Origin: Parus major
Lineage: Eukaryota; Chordata; Aves; Passeriformes; Paridae
Reading direction: 5' to 3'
Length of the DNA: 64,000 nt
Assembly: GCF_001522545.3 (NCBI RefSeq)
Contig: NC_031768.1
Span: 9,941,403-10,005,402, forward strand
Shown: piece by piece, positions 36,001 through 51,000 of the stretch
Position numbering within the stretch: the stretch's first letter is position 1
How the letters are laid out: every line of letters starts with the position of its first letter
Program-made: the position numbers and the translations under genes
Notes under the pieces: model-generated
Database searches by the model: none
What the model saw: the letters and a program-made list of their open reading frames with translations, nothing else
What the model was told of the DNA's origin: nothing

Positions 36001-39000
36001 ATCTTGGACAATATGTTATGGAACATCCTTAAAACCAGTGTTGATACATACTCTAGAACACAAAGAGATGGTACAAAGTTACTGTATTGAATTTAGATTT
36101 GTTGCTGGTTTTTCTCATTTTCTGCTTTTCCATCATAAATCAGCTAGGTAAGACTGAGTAACATGGTGACTGTAAGTGTACATTTTTAAATTCCATGTTC
36201 AAGTCCAAGTTTCTTGCAATAATTTTATTTATTTGTATTGTCATGAGTGCTAGAAATTATGCATTCCAATGGAATATATTGAATTAATCCATGCCATAAC
36301 TTGATGTTATGTGGAATATACATATATATACATATATATATACATATATATATGCAGAACGGATCAAATACACAGAGAAGGTTTGATGGGTTCACGTGCT
36401 TCCATAGTGAGTTAATAGTATTTATCTAATACATTAATAGATATGCAATTAATTTTCAAAGTGCTCCAATTTAAATTTTAAAAGAAACAGGAAAAAAGAA
36501 ACAAAATACTCATCTCCCCTTCATATATTCACATTTTGTGGAACATATTTTTTTTCAAGGATGAAAATTAGCTCATCTTGACCTAAAAATTACTCAGGCT
36601 ACCCACACCATCAGGTTTCCCATTGGTTCTACCTCATATTGTCTAAGACTTTATAAAAACATTAAAGGACCCAGGAGCCCTGGTTCACCTCCCTCCTTCT
36701 TTCCTTTCTTTGCTTTTGAGGAGGTGGTGATTGCTGCAAGGGAAGGGTGGAGGTGGGTGAACCACAGACCTCCTTTGGTCCCAGCTGGAATTCCACTAGC
36801 TCTTGCCTTGTCTTTGCTGGAACAGAGGAAGAACATTGGGGCTGGGAGGCCACTACCTATCACCTTTATCCAGGTCTTGTTTCAGTTGGTGAAAACACAC
36901 AAAATACTGGAGAAAGATGCATGGAATTTGGCCAGTGCATGAGAATTTAAAGTTTGAGTTCAAGAAATTAAAGATAGAAGGAGATATTCCATATGTTCCT
37001 TTGATCTCCTTGGAAATTTAACAAACAAACTGTTAACAAACAAAATTCCAGTCTTTTTTTTCAGCAAAGTAGTGCAGAAGATTACTTCTTTCGTATCAAG
37101 AGAGATCTGAGACAAACTAGTACTTCTAAGTAGATATAAGGAAAGTTGATATGTATCCTTCATTAACAGTGAAAATATTTTTAAGGACCAAGACCCATTT
37201 TAATTTCACAGTGTCACTACTTTTAAGATGAATTTTTTATAGGGAAAATCAAGTTACATTTAGAAGTTTCTAGTTGCTCTAAGGGAGAAAGCATTCTATT
37301 ACATGTATTAATTTGATAGTGAGAACTCTGAAAGATGACACTTGACAAGTGCTACATGGATTGTGTTCAGCTAGGCTGTCTTTGAACACAGTTTTTTAAA
37401 ATGTAAAGAAAAATATCAATTTTTTCTGAATGCCAGGTTTTAAAGCTATTCCTGATCTGACTTTTCTTGTCTTGTCTTGTCTTGTCTTGTCTCTGTGTCT
37501 ATCCCTAAAATGAGAGACAAAGCAGAAATTACTGTTCAGTTGATTTGAAGTTTCGTTGCTGCCTGCTAACGCTTTTATTTCTTAGTTCTCTCAAAATGAA
37601 CCTCAAATCAATGGAAAATAAGATAATATGTGTTTTAACTTATTATATAATCTGTAGTAAAGTTGTAGAAGACATATAAAAAGAGAAGAAATGCAGGAAG
37701 GCAAACATATGTGAGAGATAATTGAAATAGATTTTATTGTACTGTTGTGCTTTAAGCCCAGCTGGCAACAAACACCACACCTGCTCACTTCCACCCACCC
37801 CAGTGGAATGGGGAGAGCCAGAAGTAAAACTTGTAGGTTGAGATAAGAGTAGTTGAATGAAATAAGGTAAAATATAATAATGATGACAAATAATAATTCA
37901 GATAATAGAAAGAAAACAACAAACAACAAGCAAGTGATGCATAATGCAATTGCTTAGCACCTGCTGACCAAGGCCAGACCCCCTCCCTGAACCCAAATAA
38001 GTGCTCTTCTAGATAACTCCCCCAGTTTATACAGTGAGTTGTTTTATGGTGTGGAATATCCCCCTGGCCACTTTGGGTCACCTGTCCTGGCTGTGTTCCC
38101 TCCAAGGTTTTGGGTTTTTTGGTTGTTTTTTTTTTTTTTGTGTGTGTGTATCGCTGTCAGAGCATGAGACACATCAAAACAAATTCTTTACTTATGATAT
38201 TCACAACTTAGAAAACCCAAAACATGAATGTTATCTATATTGTTCTCATAATGAATCCAAAACACAGCACTGTCCCAGCTACTGGAAAGAAATTCACTGT
38301 ATCCCAGCCAAACCCAGGACATGCACTGACATCCACAGTCACAACCTGGTGTTGTACCCCTACGTGCATGTGACCATCTACACACGTGTGCAGGAGCCCC
38401 ATCTTGCCCTAATGTTATTATTTAGGGGTTTTGCCCATATGATAACTCAAACTGATTTATCACAGAACACCTGTGCTTGCCTGATGTCAAAACTGTCCTT
38501 TATTGATTGTTTGAAATATTGATTTATTGATTATTTATCCTGACCACAGTCAGTGGTGAGTCCTAGAGCCTTTTTGTGATGACTTTCTTTTCTTTTCTGC
38601 TGTTCTTTTGGGGACAGGTTGCTAGTTTAAGTTGGTTTTGGTTTTGTTTTCTTTTTTTATTGTGGCAGCTTGCTCCTGCCCATCATTTTTCATGGATGAG
38701 GGATCACTTCCCTAAGATTTAGTGGAAGTATATCTGCTGCATGATAGAGGGACAGAGACCCTGGAAATGAAATCCACAAGGAAATCTTGTTTGCCATCAT
38801 TGGTGATTCATAAAGTGCAAAAGCTTGCTCCCATCCCATCTCAGAGGAGTCCTGGGGGAGACAGAGCCGAGAACAGGCTGTATGAAATGCAGTGACTCTG
38901 TTAGCCAGCTGCTCTTCAGATCCTGGCAGGAAATTAGCCTTTGGCAGGTGTATTGTGTAGCTTGAATATATTAGATATGTGCAAAAAGTCCATTCCTATG

Positions 39001-42000
39001 TTGGGGGAGAAGAAAAGTATTTATATCCCTTCCCTGATACAGAAGAAAGATATTTACCTTACCTGGGTGGGAGGAGTGCAAAGCCATAGGAATAGAAGTT
39101 TCACTGTTGAAAAGCCATACTCCTAAATAACAGAGACATCCAAATATTAATGTAGTAAATATTGTTATACTGCATCCCACCATAAATACTCTACAGTTAG
39201 TGAATGTGTACTAAGATCAGACCTAAGAATGGCTCAGGGCTTCTATGTTTTTCTTAAACTATAATGAGCTTTCAGTATTGTAAGTTCAAATATATGGAGG
39301 TTCAGGTGCAAAAAGCCTCCACAATTTCAGGTAGTAAATCCTACTTAGTAAGTTGGATTTGAGACTATCCAACAAGAAAATGGAAATAACAATCTTTGAA
39401 AGGAGTTTTGGTTAGCCAGGAAGAAGCACCTAGAAATTCAGAATCAAAGATAAACACAAGGAACAGATGTAAGGGAAAATGTCAGATATCCTAGACAATT
39501 AAATTTGTTCTCTTGGCATTCTCAGAAGCCCCATTCTCATATGTTTGTTTTGTTTTAGTGACCTTTTCCAGGCATGTTTTGTTGGGCACTGATGTTTGAG
39601 AGCTGAATCACTGTCAGAGGTGGTGATGATAATGTTGCATGCTCTGCCCTCAGGGGTGCTGGGTCACCATCACAAGAGGTCAGGGAGTCCTGCTACCCTG
39701 CATCCTTGTACAGAGCTCTCAAACAAGGATGTTGATTTGATATATTAATAACATCCAAATTTCTCCAGCCATCAATATTTTCTAGGTTATGAAGTCATTA
39801 ACTTCCTACTGAAATCTCAAGGTCAAAAAAAAAGTTTAGATTTGTAAAAATAGTCCCTTTGCCTTTGGCTAGCATTTAGCTAAAGATGAATTTATAATGT
39901 TTTTCAATCAATTAAAACTGGGCTATAATGCATTTGCATTGTCTGTTGCAAAGTAATGCAGAAGAGAATTAATCTCTGTTTGGACAAAAGCCTGTAAAGT
40001 TAACCTTTTTCTCTAATATTGGTGTCTTTTTTTTTTTTTTTTTTGTGAAAAATCTTTTACAGAATGCAAGAAGTTAAAAAGGGTGGGGGGAGTTACATAT
40101 TTTTGAGATATTTTGAAGTGCCTTAGCCACTATTGTCAAAAAGTGTCTATTACAATGTACAGAATTTAAGTTTCTATACTTCACAAATCCCTTCAAAATG
40201 ACTCCATTCTACTTGTGCCATAAATGAACCTGGATCAAGAGCATGTCCCCCCTTCAGTAAAGGGAAAAATGAAGAAAACAGAATCAAAGAGATAAATGAC
40301 AGATGTTTCCAGCACTACTCCATTGATTTCTAGGCACTTGACATGGGGTTATGGAAATACTTCTGAGGATCTTTAAAACCCAAGACAATTTGCAGGTTTG
40401 GCAAACGATGGCAGAGTGTAGGGACTAATGTCAGGAGCATGTGGTCAGTGTTTTGAGAAACTGGAGTGAGTTTCCTCCCTTTCTCCCCACGTCACATCAT
40501 TTGTCTTGAGGAACACAGGGTTCAGTCTCCCCTCCTTTGGTTATCACTGTGCTTCCTGTGTGTGTTTGTCCTCCTGTAACCAGGGTTAGATCTTCACTTG
40601 CATTGTATGTACCAACTACTTAAAAATGAATGGAGAAAAGTAATTGACAGAAAGTTTGATATGTGCAAAATCTTTTGTGCTTATTTAAGGACTCCACACA
40701 TAGTGCTTATGTTTTCTACCATGACCTGGGAATTTGAATCTTTCAGGAGAGGGGTGGGCATTTCTTCATGTTCTCCTGCACACATAGCATATGCTGGGCA
40801 GGAAAGGGTTGACTTCCACAAGCTTTTATGTCATATCATTTGTATATTTTTAAAATATAAGTTTTATCATATTTTATGAAGTAGGTTTTCTTTTTAATGA
40901 TTTGTTTCTGCTCACTACAGTTATACATATGATAATTACACACCTGGTATTACAGACAGAATAGAATTATTTTCAGTATATTTTAGTGTTTTAACGATAC
41001 CTTTGAGTTCTCAGTAGTTATTCTCATGTTAATTATACCTGGCATTATAGACAGAGTAATATTATTTAAGATTCTATAAGAGATTTTGGAACTCTGCAGA
41101 GAGTTAATTTATTTTTTTTAATTTGGAAAATATTTAAATTTTTCTGTGGAATAGTACAAGATTTTATTGACCTACAAAAATGAGAGATAATTCATACAGT
41201 CATCTGTAACTCACTGGGATTAAAATTCATAATATTTCAGTGGTTATATATTAAAGATTTTTTTTAAAACACAAAATATTTTATTATTCTATAAATATAT
41301 TTTCTTTATGTATTTTATTTATCCAAAATTGTTTTCATGATAGTCTTAAAAAGAATCTTTGAGATATTTTTAGAAAGCCTGCTGTTTAACCATTTTTTGT
41401 GCACAAATAGAAATTAGAGGTAGGCTGAAAATTTTTCTTTCAAGTTGCTGTGTCTCATCTATGAAGTCTTCCAGGGAGCTGCTTCTTGTTAAACTGATGA
41501 TGTTTTAAGCATCACATTTTAAAAGTTATTTTAAGAGAGTTTATTCAAAGGTGTTTATATTCATTCCATATGTGTGCAATAATCTATTTGAAAAATAATA
41601 TTTCCAAGTTTAAGGGTGTAAGGTTTTTTTATTTAATGCATTTTTAGACACCTACTTGAACTTTCTTTTCAGTTTAAGGAACCTTTTTGAAGTTATGCAG
41701 GATCTAACTTTGCTGTGGAAATAAACAGGGTGATGGGGAAGCCCAGTGGGGTCAGCCAGCCTGGGAAACTGCAGCCAGGGCCGAGTGTTTTGTTCCCATA
41801 TACATCATGTAGGATTCGGGGGTCACATCCTCTTGTGTGTGTGCATCTACTGCAGGAAAGTGAGGGACTCGATTTATGGGACACTGTGTGGGTCAGGATC
41901 TCTGGGACATCTATAGATTTTTGGTATCAAACTTGACTGTGGGCCCTTATTGCATATTTAAGCTTCTAAATTACAACTAAATTATGTGACTAATTTAGTT

Positions 42001-45000
42001 TAAAATTAATAAAGTGATTTCATGGTGCTAATTACAAGACAGCATTGATGAGCTGTCAGATCTAAAATGAGTTTACATTCCACCAGTATTTCTACTGACC
42101 CAAAATAATATGTAAATTTAGATTCCTACTATAACTTGTAATTTTAGCAGCTGGCCTTTACTAGGCCTCACTAGATGCCCTGAACATTGGTGAGCAATTT
42201 TTGTGTACAGAAAAGTGAATCAAGAGTATTGAGAACAATACATGATGAGAAGCCTGTATTAAATCTGAGTTAACTCTTCTTATGGGTGTCTGCTGCATGT
42301 GGTTTTATATATGCATTTTAAAGTTGTTATTTTGTTTTCAAACAATAGCAATAATAGTAATATAAGTAATATAGTACTAATAGTAATATAAGCAAACAAA
42401 TTTTATATGGGTTTGATACTGAAGAATTCTGTGAATCCCTGTGATTTGGTGATAATGGTCAATTGCTTTTACCATGAAAATGAGCTAATCTATTCTTCCA
42501 CAAGGAATTTCTGTTGAATTAATATTTTCTTTCTGAGATAATGTGCTTCAAATAGCTCCTAATTTCTGTGTCTTTTATGTGTCTATCAAATGCTGATATG
42601 TGTCACTTCTCAGCTCTGTTGTGTTCTGACTCTCAGTTTTTGTGTTTGACTTTGACTGACTCCCTCCTGGTGGTTTATGGTACCTGCCATTTCATTGCAA
42701 ATCGGGGGGTGTTCAGAGCAATATGGTGGGTTAAAAAGTCTCAAGAAATCAGAAGACATCCCTGAGATTAATTACTTTCTTGTTCAAAATCCCTCTGTTG
42801 AAATACTCGTCTTTCCCGTCATGCTGCAGGCCATCCAGCGAGAAAAGCCTGAGAAGTACAGAAAACTGCAAGATGCCAGCAGATCAGCTGAGGCCCTGGT
42901 GGAACAGATGGTGAATGGTAATTACATGGGAGTTGCTTTAGATAATCTTCTTAGGGATTTGATAAACGAACAGGTTCATATTTATCACAAGAATTATATT
43001 AGCACATACTGTCTAAATGAAACGGTAAAGTCATATTGCCTTATATTTCTTTTATTATTTCTGAATGTTAAATCTGTTAATTAGGAAAGAGAAAAAATGT
43101 ATTACTACTTTAGTATCATGCAAAGAAGTGTGCTAGAAACTCATAGTAATGAATTGTATATTAACAATCTGTTCTGTGGAGAGACTTAAGTTGTAATCTT
43201 ATTTTCTGACTTCTCTAAGCTTTGAAGTACATTAACACATCTGAGTTAGACAGTTCCAAAGGCATTACTTCAACTAGTTGGGGAAAAAATGCTTCCTGAC
43301 TTTTAATATGTATGTTTTGTAATGTATTTCTGTAATGTTCTTTATCATAGAAAATACAACATTTTATTGGGATTTGGAAGATTTTATTTGTATTTAATTT
43401 TTCAAAGATAATAATTGTCAAAATTTATACAATTCCTAAAGAAAAATAGGTGCAAGGGTTTTGTCTTTATACTACAAAGTAATTATTACATTGTGCCATT
43501 CTTTTGAACTTTTAAATAAGGGAAAAGCAAAACCCAAAGAAGGGTAAATGAAAGTAAAACTCATGCCGTTGTTCTTAATATCGGGGAATGTCTTCCTTTG
43601 CAATCAAATAATTAATATGGGCCAGCGTCTATCACACTGATATAATAACCAGAAATACAGATGCTGAATAAACTGATATTTGGAACATATATTTTCTTTT
43701 AAATTGTTACAGTGAATAACCAATATGTAAATTGCTAAAAGTGAACTGCTTTAACTCTGAGTACTAGCTGGCGAAGCTAAAGAAATTTGATGGAATCCTA
43801 TGATTATTTTGCTGAAGTATTGTCTTGGGGTATGAAGGTGAAATATTTTAAAAGAGATCATATTAAATGTAGGACATATTTAATATCATTATTCTAACAA
43901 TTGCTACAATGAGTCCCTTCCCAGATTCTGTGAATAGACTGATGGCAGTCTGGTAACATCTGCACCCTGTTTGAAATAATTTCGTTACTTTTTCATGGTT
44001 GATTATATAAAAAGTTTGGACTTTTTTTTTTTTAATGTTTTCTGCCTGGGAGGGTTTGTTGTACATGACTTTTAGGGAATTATCTGAAATTTGCATGCTG
44101 ACACATTGAGGTTCCTATTTTGGGCAGAATCTGACTAGGGCGTGTTTAGCCATGCCCCACTCTTCCATTGGACAAATGCAGACCTGCACCTAAAGAATTC
44201 CAGTTTAGTTTCTTTGGATTATGTAGAACTTTATGATGATTAATTTTGGTGTTAGTTGCAGTCCCATCTTAAACAAGGCTTACCCTGCACTGTGGTGCTT
44301 ACCATGTCACATATCAAGTGGATTAAATTCTGTCTTAATTTTTCTCATGGGATTTTAACTCAAGACTTGTGTTTTTCTCTCCCTCAGTCCACAGGTCCAT
44401 TCTTATTCATGGTTTACATGTGGCTTGAGGTGCATATAATATTTCCAGTATTTCTCAGATCACACCTCTTTCTTTAGGAAGCACATCTTCCAACTGGGTG
44501 GCAAGCACAGGGTAGACTGAGACAGCGTGACTTTAACAACTTCTTCAACTTTGTCAGCTCCTCTGAGGTCTCTGTCATGCACTATGTTGTGGCAGCGTTG
44601 GTAGCAAAAATGTTCTAGTGTGGCTGACAGATTAATTGGCTGTGAAAATGAAGATCTCTTATTGTCATGGTTTTAGGGAGGAAACAATCCCTTTGAACAG
44701 AGAAACAATTCCTCTGGACTTGAAACCCTTTGTATTTATGGGACTTTCAACTGCTTCAGTAATGCAAAGACAAAGTGAAGAATAGTCTTTGAAATGGTCA
44801 ATTAATGCAGTAATTACTAGCAGTAGAGAGTAGAATAAATAATTAACATTAGTTGTTGAGGACTGTGCGATGATTTCAACAAAGAATTGGCAAATGGAAT
44901 ATCTTGTGAGATGCTCAAAATTACTCCTTGAGGGTAGAGGAAGTTAACTCTCGTTGTAAAGCCATTGTACTTTTGTATACAACATATTCTCTATTTGTCT

Positions 45001-48000
45001 TTTCTTCCAATCATTATGATCTAATTACAGTTAAGGGCTGCAATTTAGTTCAACTGAAACTGAACTAAAAGTTAAGTACAAATACTAACTTTAAAATTTC
45101 ATTTCAAACTGTAGTAGCAGAGTTATGCAGCTTTATATTTTCCACTGTAATTCAACTAATTTTCTGTAGTGTTTGTGTCTTGTATAAATTAATTTGTTGT
45201 TGTTGTTGTATTCATTAAGAACAAGAAGAAAGATTTGCTGAATCTCAAAAGTAACATTTTTGGAGCAGCCTAACTATTTCTTCATACCTTCCTGTTCCAG
45301 TGCTGGAACTCTTTTCCATAAAATGGGAAGGAACTGGAATTAATTCATGTGCCTGTATGGATTTGTAGGAGATCTGCAGTTTAACATCTAGGGAAGGTGT
45401 ACTATATTGTTTTAATGGAAAACCTTTCTAACTACTTCAATTTACAAATCAAAAATGGTGATTCTCCCATTGTTATTCTTTAGGGAGTCAGTGGTGGAAT
45501 TGATGACATTCATGCATTTGCAGTATAATCTGTAATTAAAAGACCACACATGGCACACAGATTTAAGGCAGAGATCAGTTCAGAAGTCAAGTGATGACAA
45601 TTTTAATTCTATTGTTATTTTTTACTTACTCCGTATCAGTTAGATCTGGACTAATAATGAATAGATTCCTTAAGATTCCAATTATCCTGCCACTGAGTTC
45701 TTGGCTTAAATTAATATGTAAAATATTAATTTTTTTCTCATAAACATGATTCTGAATGTAACAGATGAAGACTATAAAAAGATGAGGCCACTGGTGGAGT
45801 ATAAGAGCAATTTCAGACCACTGGTGAACTCTATTATTGTATCATTTAGATTTATTTTCTTGCTTTTGTTTTTTTCTGTGATAGGAGAGAGAATAAGTTA
45901 GAGAAAAAAACAAAACAAAACAAAACAACACTCTCCTGGAGAGAACTGGATTGGCTAATTTACAGTTTAATTTACTTGTTCATTAGCAGAGGGAAATGTT
46001 CTGAGGAAACATATTTATACAGGACACTTCTAGCTCTTTGAAAACATTGCCAGGCACTGTCAGCAAAAATATTTTTGCACTGGAAGGATCTGCCCTCTGA
46101 CACAGCATAGCTGTTCTTGTGTTTGTAGGGAGGATGTCTGGACACTGCCACTGGAAGGGCTTTTCCCACCAGGGAAATCATTCATTTTTTTTGGTGGACA
46201 CTTCTTTACCCAGCCCCCCACATACTGTGTGCTCTGCCTCTCCTTGCTCATGCTTTCAAAGAAGTCTGATTATTGCAATCAGTGAAAGCTTATATATTCT
46301 GTTTACCAGTGTTTCTAGAAAAAAAAAATATGTTTTGTACTTCTTTACTAAATCATATTAAAAAATAGAATAAAAAATGTGTTGATGCATAAGTGAAGCA
46401 GTTTAGCAATTTGAGTGGACACTTGGCTATTATAGTAGTTTAGAATAAAATAAACATGACATCAAAATGAATAATCAGAGAATTTTGACAGGAAGCATTA
46501 GAGTGAATACAAATCAATTTGTTGCAATAAAAACATGTAATTTCGAATTGCCACCATTCTGTGGAAGAAATACATTATCTTGTAAGTTACACAACAGTCA
46601 AAAGCTACAAAAAAACAAATAAAATTACATTATTCTATCACAGAACTGTGCAAATGACAGATGCACTTAACAAGATATATTTCATATTAAGTGCCAATTC
46701 CAAAGCACTTGCATGTAAGGTGCTGCACAATTAAAAGTATTCAAACACAATTTGTTATGTGCAGTATACAAGGTAATAAAATTAATGGATGCACTTCAGA
46801 TAATGATCTGTTTCCTCTGGGTACAGTATATTTATACAATGATTATACCAGAAGCTTTTAGAATGTGAAACATTCAGAGATTATGAACTAACCACTATTC
46901 ATAAAATAATGTTTTACCAGAAAATGGGTTTATATTGTTTCTTTTCCTGCTTGTACACTTTTGGTACAGTTGCAGAAGTTAATGAAGGAATCAGTAGTTA
47001 TCACAGAAGACAGTTTCAAACAGAACAAGGAATAATGGAGTTTATTAAGGAGCAATAAAGTGAAAAACAGGAAGTTCCACCACAACTAGAGGAAGAATTT
47101 CTTTACTTTGGGGGTGGCAGAGCACTGGAACAGCTGCCCAGGGAAGTCATGGAGCTCCCTCTCTGGAGCTCCAAACCCCACTGGGACATGTTCCTGTGTC
47201 ACCTGCTCTGGGTGACCCTGCCTTGGCACAGGGGTTGGACTGGGTGATCTCCAGAAGTCCCTTCCAACCCTAAAGATTCCACAATTCTGTGAAATTCTTC
47301 ATTTTCACCAATGGGTCAAACTTGCCCAAATGATCTCAAGTGCAAGTAACAGTCATTTTATTACGTCCTTCTGGAAATGACATGCTGGCATCTGATGGAC
47401 AATTTTGATTTTTCTGAATGGACTGAGAAATAGGAATTTTAAAAACACACGTTATGGAGATTTTATCTCACTTTCAGTAGAGTATTCTGCCTAATGAAGG
47501 TGCATCTATGCAATATTTTACCAAACATGACCCTGCATCAACCAGTTTCGTACTGCCCACTTCAGGAACATGAAGAGAAAAAGCATTTCTTTCTCTATGT
47601 ATTTATGGAATCACATTTAGACTCAAAGGTTAGATCTTAAATAAAACAATTAAAGAAAAATTGAATAATAGTGGCTATTTTCACATACTTAAATGTGTCA
47701 TGTGAAGAGGGACCTATGAGAAAAATAAGAAATGAGGATTTGGTGAATCTAGATTTTCATCTGAAATACAGTCCTCTCTGAATCTTAGAAGAAAATATTC
47801 AGAAAAGTATTATTATATGTGGAGAATCCACGACTGTACTTCTGGTAATCATAATCTTGCCTAAGGGCATTTGGGAGACTGTGGCAGCTGAAAAGAAGGG
47901 AAAGGAGGAATAAATAAAGTGATCTTTTTATATCTAGTCTGCCAAACTCACAAGCAATGTCTTCCAGGTTCATAGCTTCAATGTTCATAGCTTCAGTGTT

Positions 48001-51000
48001 CTTCCATGTTCAATAGTGAACACAGGGGCAAAGATTCTCTGTTATGAATTTGCAGCATTTTTATTCCCAGCTCACAACAGAAACAATTGTTGAAATACAG
48101 CATAGTTAAAGTCTTATTGTCTATACATATGTTTGTTCTTGCTGTTGTTAAGATTTAATATCTGTGTGCCTGGTTGCCTGTGATTGTTGTTACTCAGATG
48201 TGCTGTGCCATTCAGGTTTATTCTGCCTCTTCACATGCTCACTCACAGAAGACAAGATCACTTTTGGATTTTATTAAGATGTGTGAAAATCTTTTTTTAC
48301 CTCTTCATGTGTCAAGGTTCATTTTATATCCTTGCTCAGTCCTTAAATTGTGCTCTTCAGTTTTTTGAGTGTAATGGGGATGTGGAGCTGCTCCAAGCAC
48401 CACAGTTGCCATTATCTCCCAGTAGTAGTGGGATTTCTATTTTTCCAATAGTTTTGCTTTCTGAAATGCTGTACAATTTGTTTGGCTAGGGCACCATCCC
48501 AGATTAAAAAGCATACCCAGAGAACTGCTATCAGGTACTGCACAGTCTGTTTCCAAGTGGGCTGTTTCCAAGCAACTCTGAATGAAATAGCCCTGAGCTG
48601 GATCCAGAACAGGATTTGCCAGAACACTATGGTGCTCCACAACAGGCATGATCCCCGATTATCATTTACTGTGGTTTACCATATAGCATGTGTTATAGCA
48701 ATTTCTTAGAATATTTTATTATTAAAATATTCTAGTACTTTTTATTACATCATTCAGCTGTAATTAGGGCTCTATTTCGTATGTCCTACCTTCCAAAATT
48801 GCCATGAGCTTTACTATTTTTTATTCCTGATGAACAAATTTTCCTGTAGATTTGGAGTGTAGATTGCAAACCAGAAAATCCATATTCAGCAGTGTATCAA
48901 AGACTGAAGAAGTGGATCCCAGAAGGTTTTTGTCTCATTTGCTTTTAAGCTTGCTTTAAAGAAAAATACTCTAATTTTTATTATTTTGATGAAAACATAG
49001 CTTCAGTTTAACTGGTTGGTTATTGTATGACTATGTGATGATGTTATTAAAAGTGTTCTTAAGGATATGGCATTGCTCAATGATTTGAGAATTTTACTCA
49101 TTTTAAAATCAATGTTGGCTCTATTGCCATGTGTATCATTACATATCATTATAATTTAAAAAATGTTAGTGACTAAATTTAAAATTCCATTGAAAAATAA
49201 ATGAGATGATTAAGGTAATATTGTTTTGAAGTCTACCTGAGTTCAAGTTACAGGGTGATTATGAATTATGTTATCTTATGACATATTTTCTTATCTTTCT
49301 TATGTATTGCTTTTCTTTCTTCACAGAAAGTAAAGAAAGTTGCTTTTACCTTTAAATTGTTCTAAATAATTATGTTGTCCAGAATAACTAAAGTCAGTTT
49401 TATTTTATGAACTTTAATATAAGCATGATTATTGAACAACAGACAGAAATAGTTGAACTACCTCAGAGAAATTAAACACTTTGAAAATAGCAATAGAGAA
49501 GTATCACCTGTGGTTTCTTGGCTCTCTTCTTATTTTCTCCTCATGGTCATTGTTGGACACTCAGGACTGGCCTAGATGGAGGTTTGATCTGGAACTTTGT
49601 TTATTTCTTAGTGTGTATATTTCTAAAATAACGTATGATGCAAAATATATGGGTTGATTATCAGAAACCTCTAAGTAATTGTGGAATATAGTTCCTATTA
49701 ATTGCATTCAGTCTTTTTATAGAAGAAAGGCCAGCAACATTCTTGTATATTAAAATCCAATTACAGTCCAGGCATATTTTTCAAAATCCAGCTGTCAGGC
49801 ATTTTGTTATTTCTTACAGCACTTTTAATTAGCTCTATGCATTATATCTCTACTTTCTGCTTTATTCCCATTCTTGTATTTTAATGTAGTTTATAATTCA
49901 TTCCCATAGCAACAAAAGTACCCAGGCAGCAACTTTAAATATCTTTGATATGCTTTCCCCACTAATGTGTAACATCTGTAGATTCAGAACTGTTATTTGG
50001 TGATAAATCATTAACTGGACTTATGAGCAATTTCTCAATTGTTAATCTGTCCTATTTTATTTTCCTTTTCTTTGTAACTTTTTTATCTTTAAGCATCTTC
50101 TCTTGTTTTTCTAGAGGGTTTGAATCCTGACAACATTAGACAAGCCTCAGAGCAGCTGAAGAGCCGCTGGATTGAGTTCTGTCAGTTGCTGAGTGAAAGA
50201 CTGGCATGGCTGGAGTACCAAAATAACATCATTGACTTCTACTCCCAGCTGCAGCAACTGGAGCAGACAGCAATTACTGCAGAAAACTGGCTGAAAGCAC
50301 AACCCACACCAGCAGCAGATCCTGCTACAGTAAAAACTCAGTTAGAAAGATGCAAGGTTAGAAATTCTTCTTCAAGTTTTTTATGGTATTGTACTTCATA
50401 GGTGTTCANNNNNNNNNNNNNNNNNNNNNNNNNNNNNNNNNNNNNNNNNNNNNNNNNNNNNNNNNNNNNNNNNNNNNNNNNNNNNNNNNNNNNNNNNNNN
50501 NNNNNNNNNNNNTTAAAACTCTGCCCCAAATATTTAGTTATTAGGATACTTAGACTCTTAGAGGGAACTGTGGGCCTAAAGTCTTCTTCATATTTCATTT
50601 TCATGTAAAAATCTCTGGCTTTGGTTCCTCATTATGAAAATATTGCTCATCACCTCTGTTCCAGAACATTATCTTCAAGTCCAAAATTCTGCCCTTGCAG
50701 ACCACTTTGCTTCTTACATACCCTGTGTTCTGATTCTGTATGGGTTGTGTAGTCAGGTGGGGGAATATTCTTCTGTCACAGTATGAGAGAATCACAAAGT
50801 TGTACAAAAACTGTCACACCAATTCACTTATAATTTTCCATAATTGTTTTTTGTTTGTGTGCTGCTGCACCACAGCTTCTCTGTCTTACTGTAGACAGTT
50901 CTGTGGGTGGGGGGCTTACAGGCCAATATTGATTGACAGGAATATATTGAGGTGTGATATTGCATTACATACTTGTAGAAGATTGACTTTAGGAAATCTC

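Larger units (their letters stand above)
35269..42829 (+). other. DMD: DMD intron 18 (7561 bp)
   Basis: Holds a TA/CA microsatellite (36317-36353), a (CTTGT)n repeat (37466-37492), an antisense solo LTR (37743-38321), an 18-T run (40027-40044) and an AATAGT-rich stretch (42349-42392). The GC-richer segments near 36.66-36.9 kb and 41.7-41.9 kb have open frames on both strands but no similarity I recognise. Confidence 0.9.
42918..50114 (+). other. DMD: DMD intron 19 (7197 bp)
   Basis: Contains a (CAAAA)n microsatellite (45904-45929) and a sense CR1 3' end (47068-47292). Otherwise AT-rich sequence with no recognised exon or repeat. Confidence 0.9.

Noticed and set aside
36301..36360. Palindromic TA-rich sequence as a functional structure
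   Set aside because: It is a plain TA/CA microsatellite, whose self-complementarity follows from its composition.
38034..38522. A 162-codon open frame, the longest in the window
   Set aside because: It lies half in the antisense solo LTR and half in flanking intron. The translation matches no family I know and has the composition of chance sequence.
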